Shown: positions 18,216 to 27,885 of the stretch, in pieces
Position numbering within the stretch: the stretch's first letter is position 1
Layout: each line of letters starts with the position of its first letter
Source: Dethiobacter alkaliphilus
Lineage (GTDB): Bacteria > Bacillota > Dethiobacteria > DTU022 > UBA8154
Assembly: GCA_016841605.1 (NCBI GenBank)
Contig: JAENYV010000012.1
Span: forward strand, 1-55,092
DNA length: 55,092 bases
Direction: 5' to 3'
Made by a program: the position numbers and the translations under genes
Notes under the pieces: generated by a model
Database searches by the model: none
What the model was told of the DNA's origin: nothing
The model's input: the letters and a program-made list of their open reading frames with translations, nothing else

Positions 18216-19128
18216 TTAGTTTAATATTTGCGCTTCTGCCAGGTTTATTTGAACACTCCCCAAATCACTATTAAGCCGGTCGAAGACAAAGACCTTAACG
18301 AAAAAGTCGTCACCTGTTTCATTGAAATAGGCAATCAATTCTTCGCTATTATTAATGTCCTTTTGTAAAGCAACAATATTGAACGGCGTGCTGCCTTTCA
18401 TTAACTGAAAAACAACCACTTCACTGCCCTCATGGTCCGTGACAGCCGTGCGGCAGATATTTGCCACGGCTTTAAGGCCGCTTGTCCGGTCCAGCTTGCC
18501 GTCGGAAATAACGGCAAAGGGTTTAACTGCAGTATATTGACTCAGGATAAGGTTAATGTTGTTATCTTCCGGTTCCGGGTCTGTACCCAGATAAAGGAGG
18601 GCCCCGCCCAACATCCTGGTCAGATCGTCCGGTGAGACGGCCATTTGCTGCAAGACGGGCAACAATTGCGGGTCAATGGATTCATCACCCTTGTAATGGT
18701 CCGCCATGGCGTTCACAACAAGGTCGTTTACAGTTACGTCTGGGACTACTTCCTGCTGCAGCATTAAGCTCAATAAACCTGTAGGGACAGGGATAGGTAA
18801 CCAGTGAGCCCGTTTCAATATCATAGAGCATTTTTTCACCAAATTGCTTGCCGACAATATCCTGTGCATGGAAATGTCCGGTGAAAACAGCCTACATCCC
18901 GGCTTCCGCCAATTCCTCAGCTATCCGGTCCCCGTTCTCTATGACATACTCCGGGAAGAACAGGCGCTGCACCGTAAAATGTTCCAGCAAGCCGTGGTGC
19001 ATCATACCAAGAACCTTTTTCCCCTGCACGGCAGCTTCCTGTGTTTGTTGTTTAATCCAGTTCAACCTTTCCTCCGTAAACATACCTCTTGTCTCCCCGT
19101 AAACGGCTAAAAGACCTCCCTGTAATGT
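18216..19128 (-). pseudogene. Broken metallophosphoesterase surface gene
   Basis: An open stretch from about 19128 reads YGETRGMFTEERLNWIKQQ and GMMHHGLLEHF, and meets an in-frame TAG at 18894-18892. Past that stop the same frame continues AVFTGHFHAQDIVG, the C-terminal metal-binding motif of calcineurin-like phosphoesterases, then VTYPCPYRFIEL. A frameshift follows near 18770, after which another frame runs open to 18216 (LQQEVVPDVTVNDLV and onward). The N-terminal metal motifs (DxH, GDxxD, GNHE) and a signal peptide are absent. So it is 5'-truncated with one nonsense and one frameshift change. TAG as pyrrolysine is unlikely given the other damage. It is the last member of a run of surface phosphatase genes read in the same direction. 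Confidence 0.82.
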
Positions 19129-19163
19129 TTAAATAAGCCACATTACGATTATCATCTTGAAAA

Positions 19164-19619
19164 TCAGTACCGGTTCATCTTAATTGTTTGACAGCACTTA
19201 ACTTTTCCAGGCTGGAAAATATATTCAAGAACAAATTTTTTTATATACCGAAAATCACTTAAAGTTTCCGTAAGTAACTCGTACAGTTTTTCTTTCTCAA
19301 TACCCTCGATGACCTCATTATCCTGTCCTGGGACAAATTCCCTTTTTCCGGCCAGGTTTTTTACCAACCAGTCAGGGTATACCTTGTGGCGTTGAAGAAG
19401 TTCCAATGTTTCCGGGTAATCAATACCGGTAAATCCATATTCCCGGCATATTTTATTATTGATGTCCGCTATACACTTTAAGGCTAATTGGATATACCAT
19501 CCGGCACCTCCGCATACCAAAGGATCATGTAAAAAGATACTTTTTTCAAATGTTGCCGCCACTGAAATAATTTCCGTATATGTTTCAAGGTCCTGCAAAC
19601 GTTCCATAATTTTATCCAT
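19164..19619 (-). CDS. HepT-like alpha-helical protein lacking the catalytic motif
   Basis: About 151 aa from ATG 19619, chosen because AAGGAG stands 8 bases before it (GTG 19670 is the longest start). The pattern of helices and short motifs resembles the HepT (DUF86) family: LQDLETYTEIIS, AGWYIQLALKCIADINNKI, DYPETLELLQRHKVYPDWL and LYELLTETLSDFRYIKKFV. The HepT RNase/AMPylation motif R-x4-H-x-Y, which should follow the word corresponding to KNLAGKREFVPGQ, is not there: no His or Tyr is found at the expected spacing. No MntA-type nucleotidyltransferase partner lies next to it. Either a divergent or a disarmed HepT relative; the assignment is tentative. Confidence 0.5.
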   Translation of the reverse strand: MDKIMERLQDLETYTEIISVAATFEKSIFLHDPLVCGGAGWYIQLALKCIADINNKICREYGFTGIDYPETLELLQRHKVYPDWLVKNLAGKREFVPGQDNEVIEGIEKEKLYELLTETLSDFRYIKKFVLEYIFQPGKVKCCQTIKMNRY

Positions 19620-19676
19620 TACTCTTAACTCCTTAGGTAATATTTTTAAGATCTTTAAAGCAGTTAGCACTTTAAC

Positions 19677-20891
19677 TTATGAAACAAGATACCTCCGTCT
19701 TACAATCCATAAGCTGATAAATGCACCGATAAGTATCGTTATAAAAGGATTGTAGATGATATAAACGAGAGCAATTATGGGAGTCAAGAATATTTTTACC
19801 ATAAATTTAAGTGATTCACTCTTAGCAATAAAATTGGCTATTAATGGAGAAGTACGATAATAATATTTTACAAAAGTTCGTCCCGAGGAGTTCGTCAGGA
19901 GATAATCATCTCTAAACCGGCGCAAGAGGATAACAGCAGGTTCAAATTTAGACCCATAAGAGGCAGTGGCGATAAAGCATTCATCCAGGGCCTCCGTTAC
20001 GGCAAATGTAGCTGTGTCAACCATTTCTCCCCGTCCGGCAACAACGGTATATGTTCCCGCTGCCGCATCCGCCGGCAAGGTAAATGTATGGGAAAATATC
20101 CCGGTTACAGGTTCAATAACCTCTAAATAAAGGATAGTATTGTTCGGGCGGATTACTTTGATGCTGACCTCGTCTAAGGTAGTCTCCCCGCTGATGGTCA
20201 CGCTGTCGCCGGGCAGCTTGTCGGAGATGGGGTCAATCGTAATGGTGGCCGACACGGCTTCCCGTATAACTGTAACGGAATATTCTTTTACGGTTCCGTC
20301 TTCCGCCGTGACTTCCACGGTGATAATATTCTCTCCCTCGTTGAGGGGTAAGGCACCTGTCGGTTGACCGCTCTCGACAGGAGTGCCGTTTACTTTTATG
20401 GTTGCCCATGTGTCTGCTGTTGTCGGTGTTATCGTGATGTCGGCGACATCGCAGGCGACTTCAACTGTATAAGTCGTCTCTGACGGATTAAAGTCCGGGA
20501 GGAGATCCCCCGCGCTAAGGTCAAGGTTGCTGAGGTCTGCATTGCTGCTAATCTCCTCTTTAACCTCAAATGTTTCGTTGGCAACGATGGACTCTTGTCC
20601 GGCAACCACCGTATAAATTCCTGTGGCTGTATTTATAGGCAAGTCGAAAGTTTTTGTGAATATCCTGTTACTTACTGCGGCTACTTCCACAAATAGGATG
20701 GTGCCGTTGGGACGGAGAACTTTAATACCGACCTCGTCAAAATTTGCTGTTCCGCTGATTGTTACGCTGTCGCCGGGAGTTTTGGCAAAGATAGGGTTCA
20801 GGGTAACCCCTTCCGACGCGTCGACTACAAAGGGAAGAACAGTAAGCAATATGGCCGTAATTACCAGAATACTAATTAACCGGTCCCTCAT
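19677..20891 (-). CDS. CFI-box C-terminal domain protein with cadherin-like domain
   Basis: About 404 aa from ATG 20891, which has AGAGG 9 bases before it (a TTG at 20912 is the longest start). Signal peptide about 1-25. Two copies of an ~80-residue beta module that reads ..PGDSVTISG...[12 protein letters not shown] and ..[20 protein letters not shown] (about 30-110 and 215-300) flank a cadherin-like beta-sandwich domain ([19 protein letters not shown] to EYSVTVIRE). The C-terminus is the CFI-box: [29 protein letters not shown], two hydrophobic segments and RRRYLVS. The beta module is shared with the SLH protein at 25906-26997, so this is a local family of surface proteins. It lies 67 bases behind the large phosphatase gene in the same direction. 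Confidence 0.8.
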   Translation of the reverse strand: MRDRLISILVITAILLTVLPFVVDASEGVTLNPIFAKTPGDSVTISGTANFDEVGIKVLRPNGTILFVEVAAVSNRIFTKTFDLPINTATGIYTVVAGQESIVANETFEVKEEISSNADLSNLDLSAGDLLPDFNPSETTYTVEVACDVADITITPTTADTWATIKVNGTPVESGQPTGALPLNEGENIITVEVTAEDGTVKEYSVTVIREAVSATITIDPISDKLPGDSVTISGETTLDEVSIKVIRPNNTILYLEVIEPVTGIFSHTFTLPADAAAGTYTVVAGRGEMVDTATFAVTEALDECFIATASYGSKFEPAVILLRRFRDDYLLTNSSGRTFVKYYYRTSPLIANFIAKSESLKFMVKIFLTPIIALVYIIYNPFITILIGAFISLWIVRRRYLVS

Positions 20892-20913
20892 TTTACCAAA
20901 CCTCTCTTTCAAG

Positions 20914-20948
20914 AGGCGATGGAATCCGCCGGAGGGATTCCATCGCCT
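20914..20948. repeat. Perfect 14-bp inverted repeat between phosphatase and CFI-box genes
   Basis: AGGCGATGGAATCC, 7 bases, then its exact complement. There is no T-run on the minus strand after it, so it is not a standard terminator for the gene that ends at 20959. It may act as a processing or stability hairpin between two co-transcribed genes. Confidence 0.7.
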
Positions 20949-20958
20949 GTAACCTGTT

Positions 20959-23900
20959 TTAATTTACCTGGGTACTGCCCACCACGGTATTTTCTAATTC
21001 TTCCAGGGGATCGGCGTACTCCGCCAACCTGGCGGCAACTGCAGTATCCTCAGCATAAGTTGTCACATCCAGCAGCAGGCCGTTTTGCTGTATTATTTTA
21101 CCGTCCGCATCGAAGGAGACATTTAAGCGGCCCAACAATTGGCCGTGCTCACCGGCCTGCACCACAACGGTGGGTGTGTTTTCCGCATCCACAACCGCAG
21201 GATAATCAGCGGGGTCCGTATGGCTGTGCCCGCCCACAATAATGTCGATACCTTCCACATCCTGGGCCAGTTGCAGATCCCTGTCCCAACCCAGGTGGGT
21301 CAGCGCGATGATCTTGTTGATGCCCTTATTGCTCAGCTCGCTGACAGCATTTGCAGCTGCCGTAAACGCATCATTAATGTTAATATTGCCTCCTGGACTG
21401 GAAATTTCTTCCGTGTCCTCGGTATCCAGCCCCAGGATACCCACTTTTTCTCCGTTTACATCCAGTATTACCGCAGGGTAGATGCGGCCGCCCAGAAGAT
21501 CCGTCCCTTCCTCAGCCACGGTTGTTTGGGCCAGACTGCTCAGGGCCGGTTCGTTGCTGAAGTCAAAGTTCGCGTTGACCAGCGGAAACTGCGGAGCCGT
21601 CTGATATCCTTCGGTATAGCTGCCGGTAAGAAATTTGGCCAGGCCATGGGGTCCCTTGTCGAATTCATGGTTACCCAGAGCCATGGCATCATAACCCAGC
21701 ATATTCATGAACTCCAGATCCGCCTGACCCTGGTACTGGGTAAAATACAGGGTACCGGAGAAAACGTCCCCCGCATCCAGCAGCAGATTGTTGGACGCTT
21801 CGGAGCGTATCCGTTCAATAGCCGCAGTCCTCCGGGCGATGTTGTCCAGGTGCGCGTGCGTATCGTTGGTGTGCATAACGGTCAGGTTCCAGCCATCCTG
21901 CTCTTCATCTCCGGTTATTTCATAAACAGCCACTGTTCCGGAAACCTCATGGGCTGCCAGCAATATTGGCGTGCCCGTGGGACTTTCATCTCCGGGAATG
22001 AATTTCAAACCCTCGGGTGCCACGTCTCCGGCCACATCCGCACTGAAATCTCTGCTGTTAAAGTAAGTTGCAAACTTCGGCGCGGCAGGATCGGTTATAT
22101 CGTAGACCATGATGCCGCTGATACGTTCCATGCCGATAAAAGCATAGTAATGATCACCGATTTTCCCCACTTCGACATCTTCGGGCTCTGGTCCCTTGTC
22201 ATCGCTGCGGGAATCAAAATCTACGTCAGAGTTACTAACATTGAAATAGTCGGGCAAAGACTGGAAGATTACTTTCTCGAAATCGTCTCCGCTGTCGTAG
22301 ACCAGGCTGAAATCGTCTGCATTCCAGATGGAAAAGGAACGTGCTCCATAGCTGTAAAGGGATTCATACTTTCCACTTGCGTTTTTACCGTTGGCAGTGG
22401 TAATTTTCAAACGTCCCAGCTTATTGTCGTCAAAAAGACCGCCGCTGAGCAGGGCATCCAGTTCACTCTGGTTATAGCCGCCATAGTTTTCGGCCTTTAA
22501 CTCAATGTCATCCTTAATGTCCTTAACCCGTTCTTCCTCGGAATATGCGTCATAATCCCGGGCATCTCCTTCATTGGCCGTCAGCACATAACTCTTACCG
22601 CCTGTGTTAAACATGCTTATACCGTCGGGAAGGTACATACCCAACACCGGCCAGGATTGTATGTTGACCAGGCTATCCTTATCCGAAGCGTCAAGACCGT
22701 TGTCCGTTAGAGAGTGGTCCTTAAAACCAAGCCCGTAAATATGGGTAAAAACCTTATTGTCGATATCCAACCCGGCGATGGCATTGTTCTCCTGCAGCAC
22801 CACATAGGCTGTGCTGTTATTTTCCACGGCGATATACTCAGGTTCAAAGTCCTGTTGCGGGGTAGACTGGCCGTTATTGCCGAAAATACGCACATTAGGA
22901 TCATAGAAGACCCCGTCAAAAAAGACATTATGCACCACCGCATTTTCCGCGCCGCCGGCAAGATCAATAATGGATACGGAGCCTACAGGATCTACGGTAT
23001 AATCGTCATTGGGTTCCCCTTCATTAGCCACCAGCAGCTTGCTGCCGTCGGGGGTGAAGGTAATCATATCAGGTAAAGTACCCACAGATACCGTATTAAT
23101 GACAGTACCTGCCTTGTTTAAAAAGACCACCATACCGTTGTCGGTTTTAACGGAAGCAGGCACTGCCACCGCTACCAGGTCATTCTGCCGGTTCACGGCT
23201 ACACTGGTAATGTCGCTTACACCTAACTCCAGATCCGCGATGACGATTCTCTGGGTAAGGGGTAGATCTGCATATTGACCGCTGCTCAATGTGTTTAAAT
23301 CCACAATATCCATGGCGGAATCCGCCCCATTAGCAATAAATACTTTTTGGGAAACAGGGTCGTAGTCCACAATTTCCGTTCCGGCTTCCTTCATAACACC
23401 AACCTGGCCGGAACTGTAATACCTGCCGATAAGCTTCAAATTTACCCCTTCAAGTTCCGAAGAATCCGGAACAGCATATCTCAAATACAGGGTGGGAATT
23501 TGTTCCGCCACGCCGCCGCTGCCTTCATAGGATTCCGCGGATCTGCGACCTTCACCCTTCAAGATAAAACTGAGGGCATTCCCTGCACTCCAGCCTTCCT
23601 TGTTAACGATTTCCTGAACCAGCGGGGCAAGATTGGGTGTTTGCTGGTCAGGTCCCGCTTCATGCTCTACCGTCCAGAAAGGTATGTTTTTCCAGGAAAT
23701 ATAATCGGCTATTTTGGTTCGTGAAGAGACGGTATTGGTAATATTTTCAAAGGGTGCTGCATCGGGAGAATCTTCAGCATAGATTTGAACATCAAAGGGG
23801 TCGGTGTTTTTATCCGCTTCGTCAACGGAAAACTGAACATAGGCATCAATAATCACGGCTTCTTTGGGGATGGACAGATCCTCAAAACGCAGTCCTATCA

Positions 23901-25710
23901 GCTGGTTATTGTCATCCTTTTCCCAGGTTATCTCCAGGTCCGAACTGTCATAATCCAGGCTTCCGTCAGGACGTTCTTCCATGTCATCCAGGGAGTTTTT
24001 TATCGGTGCAATGATCTTTTTCGTATCGGTTATATAGGTCAAATGCAGGGTGGGAATTTGTTCCGCCACGCCGCCGCTGCCTTCATAGGATTCCGCGGAT
24101 CTGCGACCTTCACCCTTCAAGATAAAACTGAGGGCATTCCCTGCACTCCAGCCTTCCTTGTTAACGATTTCCTGAACCAGCGGGGCAAGATTGGGTGTTT
24201 GCTGGTCAGGTCCCGCTTCATGCTCTACCGTCCAGAAAGGTATGTTTTTCCAGGAAATATAGCCGGCTGTTTTGGAACGTGAAGAAACGGTATTGTTAAT
24301 GTTTTCAAAGGGAGCTGCATCAGCCGTGTTCTCTGCATAAATTTTTACTTTAAACGGATCGGTGTTCTTATCCGCTTCATCAACAGAGAACTGAATATAT
24401 GCTTCAAGGACTGTTGCTCCCGCGGGAACAGGAAGATCTGCAAAGCGAAGCCCGATCAGCTGGTTATTGTCATCCTTCTCCCATGTTATTTCCAGGTCCG
24501 AGCTATCATAATCCAGGGTCCCGTCAGGGCGTTCTTCCATATCATCCAGAGCGTTTTTTATCGGCGCAGTAATAGTTGTTGCCCAGGGGACATCGGGCAC
24601 GTAAGTAACATCTTCTTCTTCCTCGGAGACAACTTGTGCCGTTATGGATACTTTATCACTGATAACGGTCTTTTCACCGTCGGTAACCTCCGCCCAAACT
24701 TTAACACTCGCACTTTCCGTCAGATCATCGTGCAGCGTTACGATACCGTCCTCCGAAATATTAACGACACCCTCTACATCTTCCTTATAAACTATGGTGA
24801 AAGAGGAAAGATCCAGTTCATTCTCCAAATAGTCTTTACCTGTAAGATTTAGGTTGACTGATGATTCCCGAGAGATGGTATTTCCGTCCGCAATTAGCCT
24901 TACCCTTTTTAACTGCTGTTCTGTTTCCGTTATGCCGCTTGAAACCCCATCCCTTTGAATGGTCAAGCTGTCATAAAGGAAAGTTTCTTTGGCAATGTAG
25001 TTTGAATTTCTGTCAAAGCCTGTCATCCAGGCATCTAGCTTCATCTCTGCATCAGATAATGTTACAGCGACAAATGTGGGGTAACGCAGATATTCCGGGT
25101 CTGTTCCTTCCAGATCATCATTGGTGCATGGTCCATCCGGGTTGAGCTCATCACCTGCCGGCAGAGCTGAATTGATGTCGAGGAAACCGTAATCAGGAGC
25201 TATCGGGTCGTTTTCGTCAATCCAGTCATTGTTGGGAAGGGGAGCGTAAAATTTCAGCGTGCTGCCGCAATTAGCCACATAATGAAGGGGAGCATGGTCC
25301 GGTTGAGATGCCAGATATGTTCTGTCGTAAACTTTGGTTGTAACATCTGCTTTTGTTCCGTCCGCTTTGACAAAGCCACGGCTCAAGACATGGTCATGTC
25401 CGGCCAGGACAGCATCCACACCTATACCGGATAAGACGGAGCTCCAGTATTTTCTGCCGGTTATTGTATCTGCGTCATCCAAATGGTTTGCTCCGGTGTA
25501 AATAGGTTTATGAAATTCGACAATGGTCCATTGCCCCAAAGCCTTGGCCTCTTGTACTTCGTTCTTTACAAACGCGGCTTGGGCTGCCTGCTCGTCTGAG
25601 TCAAGAACATTGTATTCGGTGTTAATGATAATAAAGCGCGCTGCTCCGTAAGTAAAGGCATAAGTTACGGGAATTCCGTCTACTTCACTCGCCCATGTGT
25701 AGTGACTCAC
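20959..25710 (-). CDS. Large surface phosphatase: purple-acid-phosphatase remnant, repeat domains, choice-of-anchor-I and 5'-nucleotidase domain (truncated both ends)
   Basis: 1583 aa from GTG 25710. Residues 1-270 match the C-terminal half of a purple-acid-phosphatase-like domain ([29 protein letters not shown]) but its first metal motifs and any signal peptide are missing. Two near-identical ~186-residue modules follow (about 380-561 and 567-752, each opening [14 protein letters not shown]). Next comes a beta-propeller-like choice-of-anchor-I domain (about 753-1273) and a 5'-nucleotidase-type metallophosphatase with all motifs ([42 protein letters not shown]). It stops at GSTQVN, just where the nucleotide-binding 5'-nucleotidase C domain should begin. 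A Pho-box-like promoter with SD (GGGAGGTGG near 25760) lies upstream, but no good start follows the SD. It may be decaying or non-secreted; family members act outside the cell on nucleotides and phosphoesters. Confidence 0.75.
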   Translation of the reverse strand: MSHYTWASEVDGIPVTYAFTYGAARFIIINTEYNVLDSDEQAAQAAFVKNEVQEAKALGQWTIVEFHKPIYTGANHLDDADTITGRKYWSSVLSGIGVDAVLAGHDHVLSRGFVKADGTKADVTTKVYDRTYLASQPDHAPLHYVANCGSTLKFYAPLPNNDWIDENDPIAPDYGFLDINSALPAGDELNPDGPCTNDDLEGTDPEYLRYPTFVAVTLSDAEMKLDAWMTGFDRNSNYIAKETFLYDSLTIQRDGVSSGITETEQQLKRVRLIADGNTISRESSVNLNLTGKDYLENELDLSSFTIVYKEDVEGVVNISEDGIVTLHDDLTESASVKVWAEVTDGEKTVISDKVSITAQVVSEEEEDVTYVPDVPWATTITAPIKNALDDMEERPDGTLDYDSSDLEITWEKDDNNQLIGLRFADLPVPAGATVLEAYIQFSVDEADKNTDPFKVKIYAENTADAAPFENINNTVSSRSKTAGYISWKNIPFWTVEHEAGPDQQTPNLAPLVQEIVNKEGWSAGNALSFILKGEGRRSAESYEGSGGVAEQIPTLHLTYITDTKKIIAPIKNSLDDMEERPDGSLDYDSSDLEITWEKDDNNQLIGLRFEDLSIPKEAVIIDAYVQFSVDEADKNTDPFDVQIYAEDSPDAAPFENITNTVSSRTKIADYISWKNIPFWTVEHEAGPDQQTPNLAPLVQEIVNKEGWSAGNALSFILKGEGRRSAESYEGSGGVAEQIPTLYLRYAVPDSSELEGVNLKLIGRYYSSGQVGVMKEAGTEIVDYDPVSQKVFIANGADSAMDIVDLNTLSSGQYADLPLTQRIVIADLELGVSDITSVAVNRQNDLVAVAVPASVKTDNGMVVFLNKAGTVINTVSVGTLPDMITFTPDGSKLLVANEGEPNDDYTVDPVGSVSIIDLAGGAENAVVHNVFFDGVFYDPNVRIFGNNGQSTPQQDFEPEYIAVENNSTAYVVLQENNAIAGLDIDNKVFTHIYGLGFKDHSLTDNGLDASDKDSLVNIQSWPVLGMYLPDGISMFNTGGKSYVLTANEGDARDYDAYSEEERVKDIKDDIELKAENYGGYNQSELDALLSGGLFDDNKLGRLKITTANGKNASGKYESLYSYGARSFSIWNADDFSLVYDSGDDFEKVIFQSLPDYFNVSNSDVDFDSRSDDKGPEPEDVEVGKIGDHYYAFIGMERISGIMVYDITDPAAPKFATYFNSRDFSADVAGDVAPEGLKFIPGDESPTGTPILLAAHEVSGTVAVYEITGDEEQDGWNLTVMHTNDTHAHLDNIARRTAAIERIRSEASNNLLLDAGDVFSGTLYFTQYQGQADLEFMNMLGYDAMALGNHEFDKGPHGLAKFLTGSYTEGYQTAPQFPLVNANFDFSNEPALSSLAQTTVAEEGTDLLGGRIYPAVILDVNGEKVGILGLDTEDTEEISSPGGNININDAFTAAANAVSELSNKGINKIIALTHLGWDRDLQLAQDVEGIDIIVGGHSHTDPADYPAVVDAENTPTVVVQAGEHGQLLGRLNVSFDADGKIIQQNGLLLDVTTYAEDTAVAARLAEYADPLEELENTVVGSTQVN
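23482..24261. repeat. Intragenic direct repeat, period 558 bp
   Basis: Bases 23487-23703 and 24045-24261 are identical by eye (about 217 bp), within two tandem copies of a 186-residue module. Flanking parts of the modules differ by many substitutions, so the identical block looks recently homogenised. Confidence 0.88.
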
Positions 25711-25778
25711 TGTCCCCTGATATCAGCATAAAGACCTAAAAAATTTGCTACTTTTTACCACCTCCCATTTTAGAAAAA

Positions 25779-25842
25779 GTATACATCCTCAACTTTAAGG
25801 TGCTATTAAACAATTGTTTGAGGTTTGTTAAAGAAATGTAAA
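25779..25842 (-). promoter_or_regulatory. Pho-box-like array and -10 for the large phosphatase gene
   Basis: Minus-strand hexamers at 11-bp steps: TTTACA (25837-25842), TTAACA (25826-25831), CAAACA (25815-25820), TTAATA (25804-25809), TTAAAG (25793-25798), GATGTA (25782-25787). The last runs into TATACT (25779-25784), the -10. Same phase as the other four arrays in this window. Confidence 0.75.
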
Positions 25843-25854
25843 TTAAATTATTCA

Positions 25855-25891
25855 AAAATACAAAACCCCTAAGAAAACGGTCTTAAGGGTT
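25855..25891 (-). terminator. Intrinsic terminator after the SLH gene
   Basis: On the minus strand AACCCTTAAG pairs with CTTAGGGGTT (one G-T type mismatch) across ACCGTTTT, followed by TTGTATTTTTG. It separates the SLH gene from the phosphatase promoter. Confidence 0.8.
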
Positions 25892-25905
25892 CCGGCTGAA
25901 GAAGT

Positions 25906-26997
25906 TTATTTAATTGCTTTGAAAATGACTGTAAGGGCTTCTGCCCTTGTCGCCCGGCTCCCGGGCCTAACAGTATTGTCCGGGTATCCGGTCATAATGC
26001 CGTTTTCTGTTGCGGAAGCCAAAGCTCCCCTGGCCCATTCCGAAATATTGTTGCTGTCTGTAAAAAATAATTCACTACTAACAGGTTTAAGCTCAGCAGC
26101 CCGCACAATCATCAAAGCCATCTGCTCACGGTTTAATAAGTCATCAGGTCCGAAGGTCCCGGCATCGTAACCCTCCACTATTTCGTGAGCAGCCGCTGTG
26201 GCGATAGCGTCTTTGGCCCAGTGCTTTGCCGTATCACAGAACACTTTACCGCTCTCACATTCCAGCTGAAAAGCTCTGACCAGAAAAACCGCGAATTCTG
26301 CCCGGCTGATTTTGTTATCCGGTTTAAAACAGCCGTCAGGGTAACTCTGTGCAACCCCCTGGGTTATCATTACTTTTATGGTGTCTTCGGCCCAGTGATT
26401 GATTATGTCCCGTAATGCTCCACCGGCGTTGGCTTCCTGTATTGGCGGCGGGATATCCTTCGGCGCGGTATCTTCCGGAATAATAACGGTGGCGTCGGTC
26501 TTTAATAGCGAACTATTGCTTGTGGAACTGACTCCGTCACTTCCCCCTGATGACGGAGAGCCTGTTGGGTTATCTGCCGGCAGTGTTGTCGGCGTTTCCG
26601 ATGTATCTGCCGTTTCCGGCGTTTCCGGCGTTTCCGATGGCGGAGGTGGTGTCGGCGTTTCCGTATCACCTACCGTAAAGGTTTCGGTAGCCACGTACCT
26701 GCCCATACCCACAACCACAGTGTAATTTCCCCATACCGCATCGGAGGGTAACTGAAAACCGGTGCTGTATACGCCTCCCGCGGGATTGACTATATCTACG
26801 TAGAGCACCGTGTTATTTGGGCGGAGCACCTTGATGTTTACTTCGCTAAGGGATGTTTGTCCGCCAATGGTTACAACTGAACCGGAGGTTTTGCTTGATA
26901 TATGATTTAGGGTTATGGTATTGCTTGCCACGACTGCAAAGGGCACCTGTAAGCAAGCCAAAAGTATTATTAAAATTATAAAAAATCTTTTCCTCAT
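25906..26997 (-). CDS. S-layer homology (SLH) domain surface protein
   Basis: 363 aa. Signal peptide about 1-24; one ~80-residue beta module (NIKVLRPNNTVLYVDIV, the same type as in the CFI-box protein at 19677); a Pro/Thr/Glu-rich linker of TPET-like repeats (about 112-150); and three SLH domains from about residue 194 to the end (INHWAEDTIKVM, AKHWAKDAIATAAAHEIVEG, ISEWARGALASATENGIMTG). SLH domains hold proteins to secondary cell-wall polymers. The gene follows the HAD gene by 64 bases in the same direction and may be read from the phnM promoter. Strong SD (AAGGAG). Confidence 0.9.
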   Translation of the reverse strand: MRKRFFIILIILLACLQVPFAVVASNTITLNHISSKTSGSVVTIGGQTSLSEVNIKVLRPNNTVLYVDIVNPAGGVYSTGFQLPSDAVWGNYTVVVGMGRYVATETFTVGDTETPTPPPPSETPETPETADTSETPTTLPADNPTGSPSSGGSDGVSSTSNSSLLKTDATVIIPEDTAPKDIPPPIQEANAGGALRDIINHWAEDTIKVMITQGVAQSYPDGCFKPDNKISRAEFAVFLVRAFQLECESGKVFCDTAKHWAKDAIATAAAHEIVEGYDAGTFGPDDLLNREQMALMIVRAAELKPVSSELFFTDSNNISEWARGALASATENGIMTGYPDNTVRPGSRATRAEALTVIFKAIK

Positions 26998-27061
26998 TAA
27001 TCATGCTCTCCTTTTTGTTATGGGGAAAAAGCCCGTTAATCCGGAATCCTTTTCCAATATC

Positions 27062-27859
27062 TCATTCGGGAAAAAGAAGTGCGCCGAGGGTGGGGATGAT
27101 TAAATCTGCCGTATACATCATGTTTAAGGAGCCGTCCGCTTTTACCCGGGCTTTCCTCCGGAACCAAATCGTCCGTAGCCCGGCCCTTTTAGCCCCATCA
27201 ATATCCCGTAGATAGTTGTCTCCGATCATCGCTGCCTGAGTGGGGGCAACTCCCAGTTCTTCCAGGGCAAAAGTGAAGATGCCCGCTTGCGGTTTTCCTA
27301 CCCCGACCTCCCCTGAAACAAAAATTCGTTCAAAATAGCTCTCCAGCCTTGACGCGTTAATCTTACTTCTCTGCAAGTCGGATGCACCGTTGGTAATGAC
27401 GGCAAGACGGTAAAGGGGCCTCAGAGCTTCCAGCGTCTTCCCGGCGTCGGGGAAAAGATAATTGTGTGCACGGCGCTTTATCACGTACACACTCGCCAGC
27501 AATTCAGCCAGGTCTCCCCCAAATATTTCAAGCTCTTCAAGGGCGCGCTGCCAGCTTTCCAGACGATAGTAAAGCAGCCACTCCCTGAGCAGGCCCGTTC
27601 TCTCTTTCCCGCCGTCCTGGTTGACACAAAGACCTTCCATAAAGGTTATTTCAATCTGCTCCAAGTAAGAAAAAAAAGGAGACTCTTGCCAGAGCAGGCG
27701 GGCTTGGCGCTTCACGGCGCGGTAAAGCTGCTGGGGATTAACGCCTCGTTGCCGACAGGCGAGGCAGCATACTTCCTTGAGGGCTTCCCTTGTCCCCGTA
27801 ATGTCGTCGAGCAGAGTATTATCAAGATCAAAAAACAGGGCTTTTATGCCGGAAAGCAT
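27062..27859 (-). CDS. HAD-superfamily phosphatase
   Basis: About 265 aa from ATG 27859, which has GGAGG 8 bases before it (27895 is the longest start). HAD motifs: FFDLDNTLLDD (nucleophile Asp and acid/base Asp), VITNGASDLQ (motif II), GKPQAGIF (motif III Lys) and IGDNYLRDIDGA (motif IV). The helical cap lies between motifs I and II. It resembles YjjG/pyrimidine 5'-nucleotidase-like members. It overlaps the phnM 3' region on paper but from the chosen start it begins 26 bases after the phnM stop. The pairing suggests dephosphorylation of a product linked to PhnM or general phosphorus salvage; the substrate is unknown. Confidence 0.85.
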   Translation of the reverse strand: MLSGIKALFFDLDNTLLDDITGTREALKEVCCLACRQRGVNPQQLYRAVKRQARLLWQESPFFSYLEQIEITFMEGLCVNQDGGKERTGLLREWLLYYRLESWQRALEELEIFGGDLAELLASVYVIKRRAHNYLFPDAGKTLEALRPLYRLAVITNGASDLQRSKINASRLESYFERIFVSGEVGVGKPQAGIFTFALEELGVAPTQAAMIGDNYLRDIDGAKRAGLRTIWFRRKARVKADGSLNMMYTADLIIPTLGALLFPE

Positions 27860-27885
27860 GAAAAGGCCTCCGTCCTCTCTGTGCT

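Noticed and set aside
18892-18894. TAG read as pyrrolysine in the metallophosphoesterase
   Set aside because: A frameshift follows and the 5' part is missing, so simple decay is more likely; pyl genes are not in the window.
20914-20948. Perfect hairpin as terminator of the large phosphatase gene
   Set aside because: No T-run follows on the minus strand; kept only as an inverted repeat.
21139-22500. Long plus-strand open frame (453 aa) opposite the large phosphatase
   Set aside because: The minus strand encodes a complete set of 5'-nucleotidase motifs here; the plus frame has no domain or ribosome site.
26585-26665. Short direct repeats (GGCGTTTCCG) as a CRISPR-like array
   Set aside because: They encode the TPET-rich linker of the SLH protein in frame; spacers are absent.
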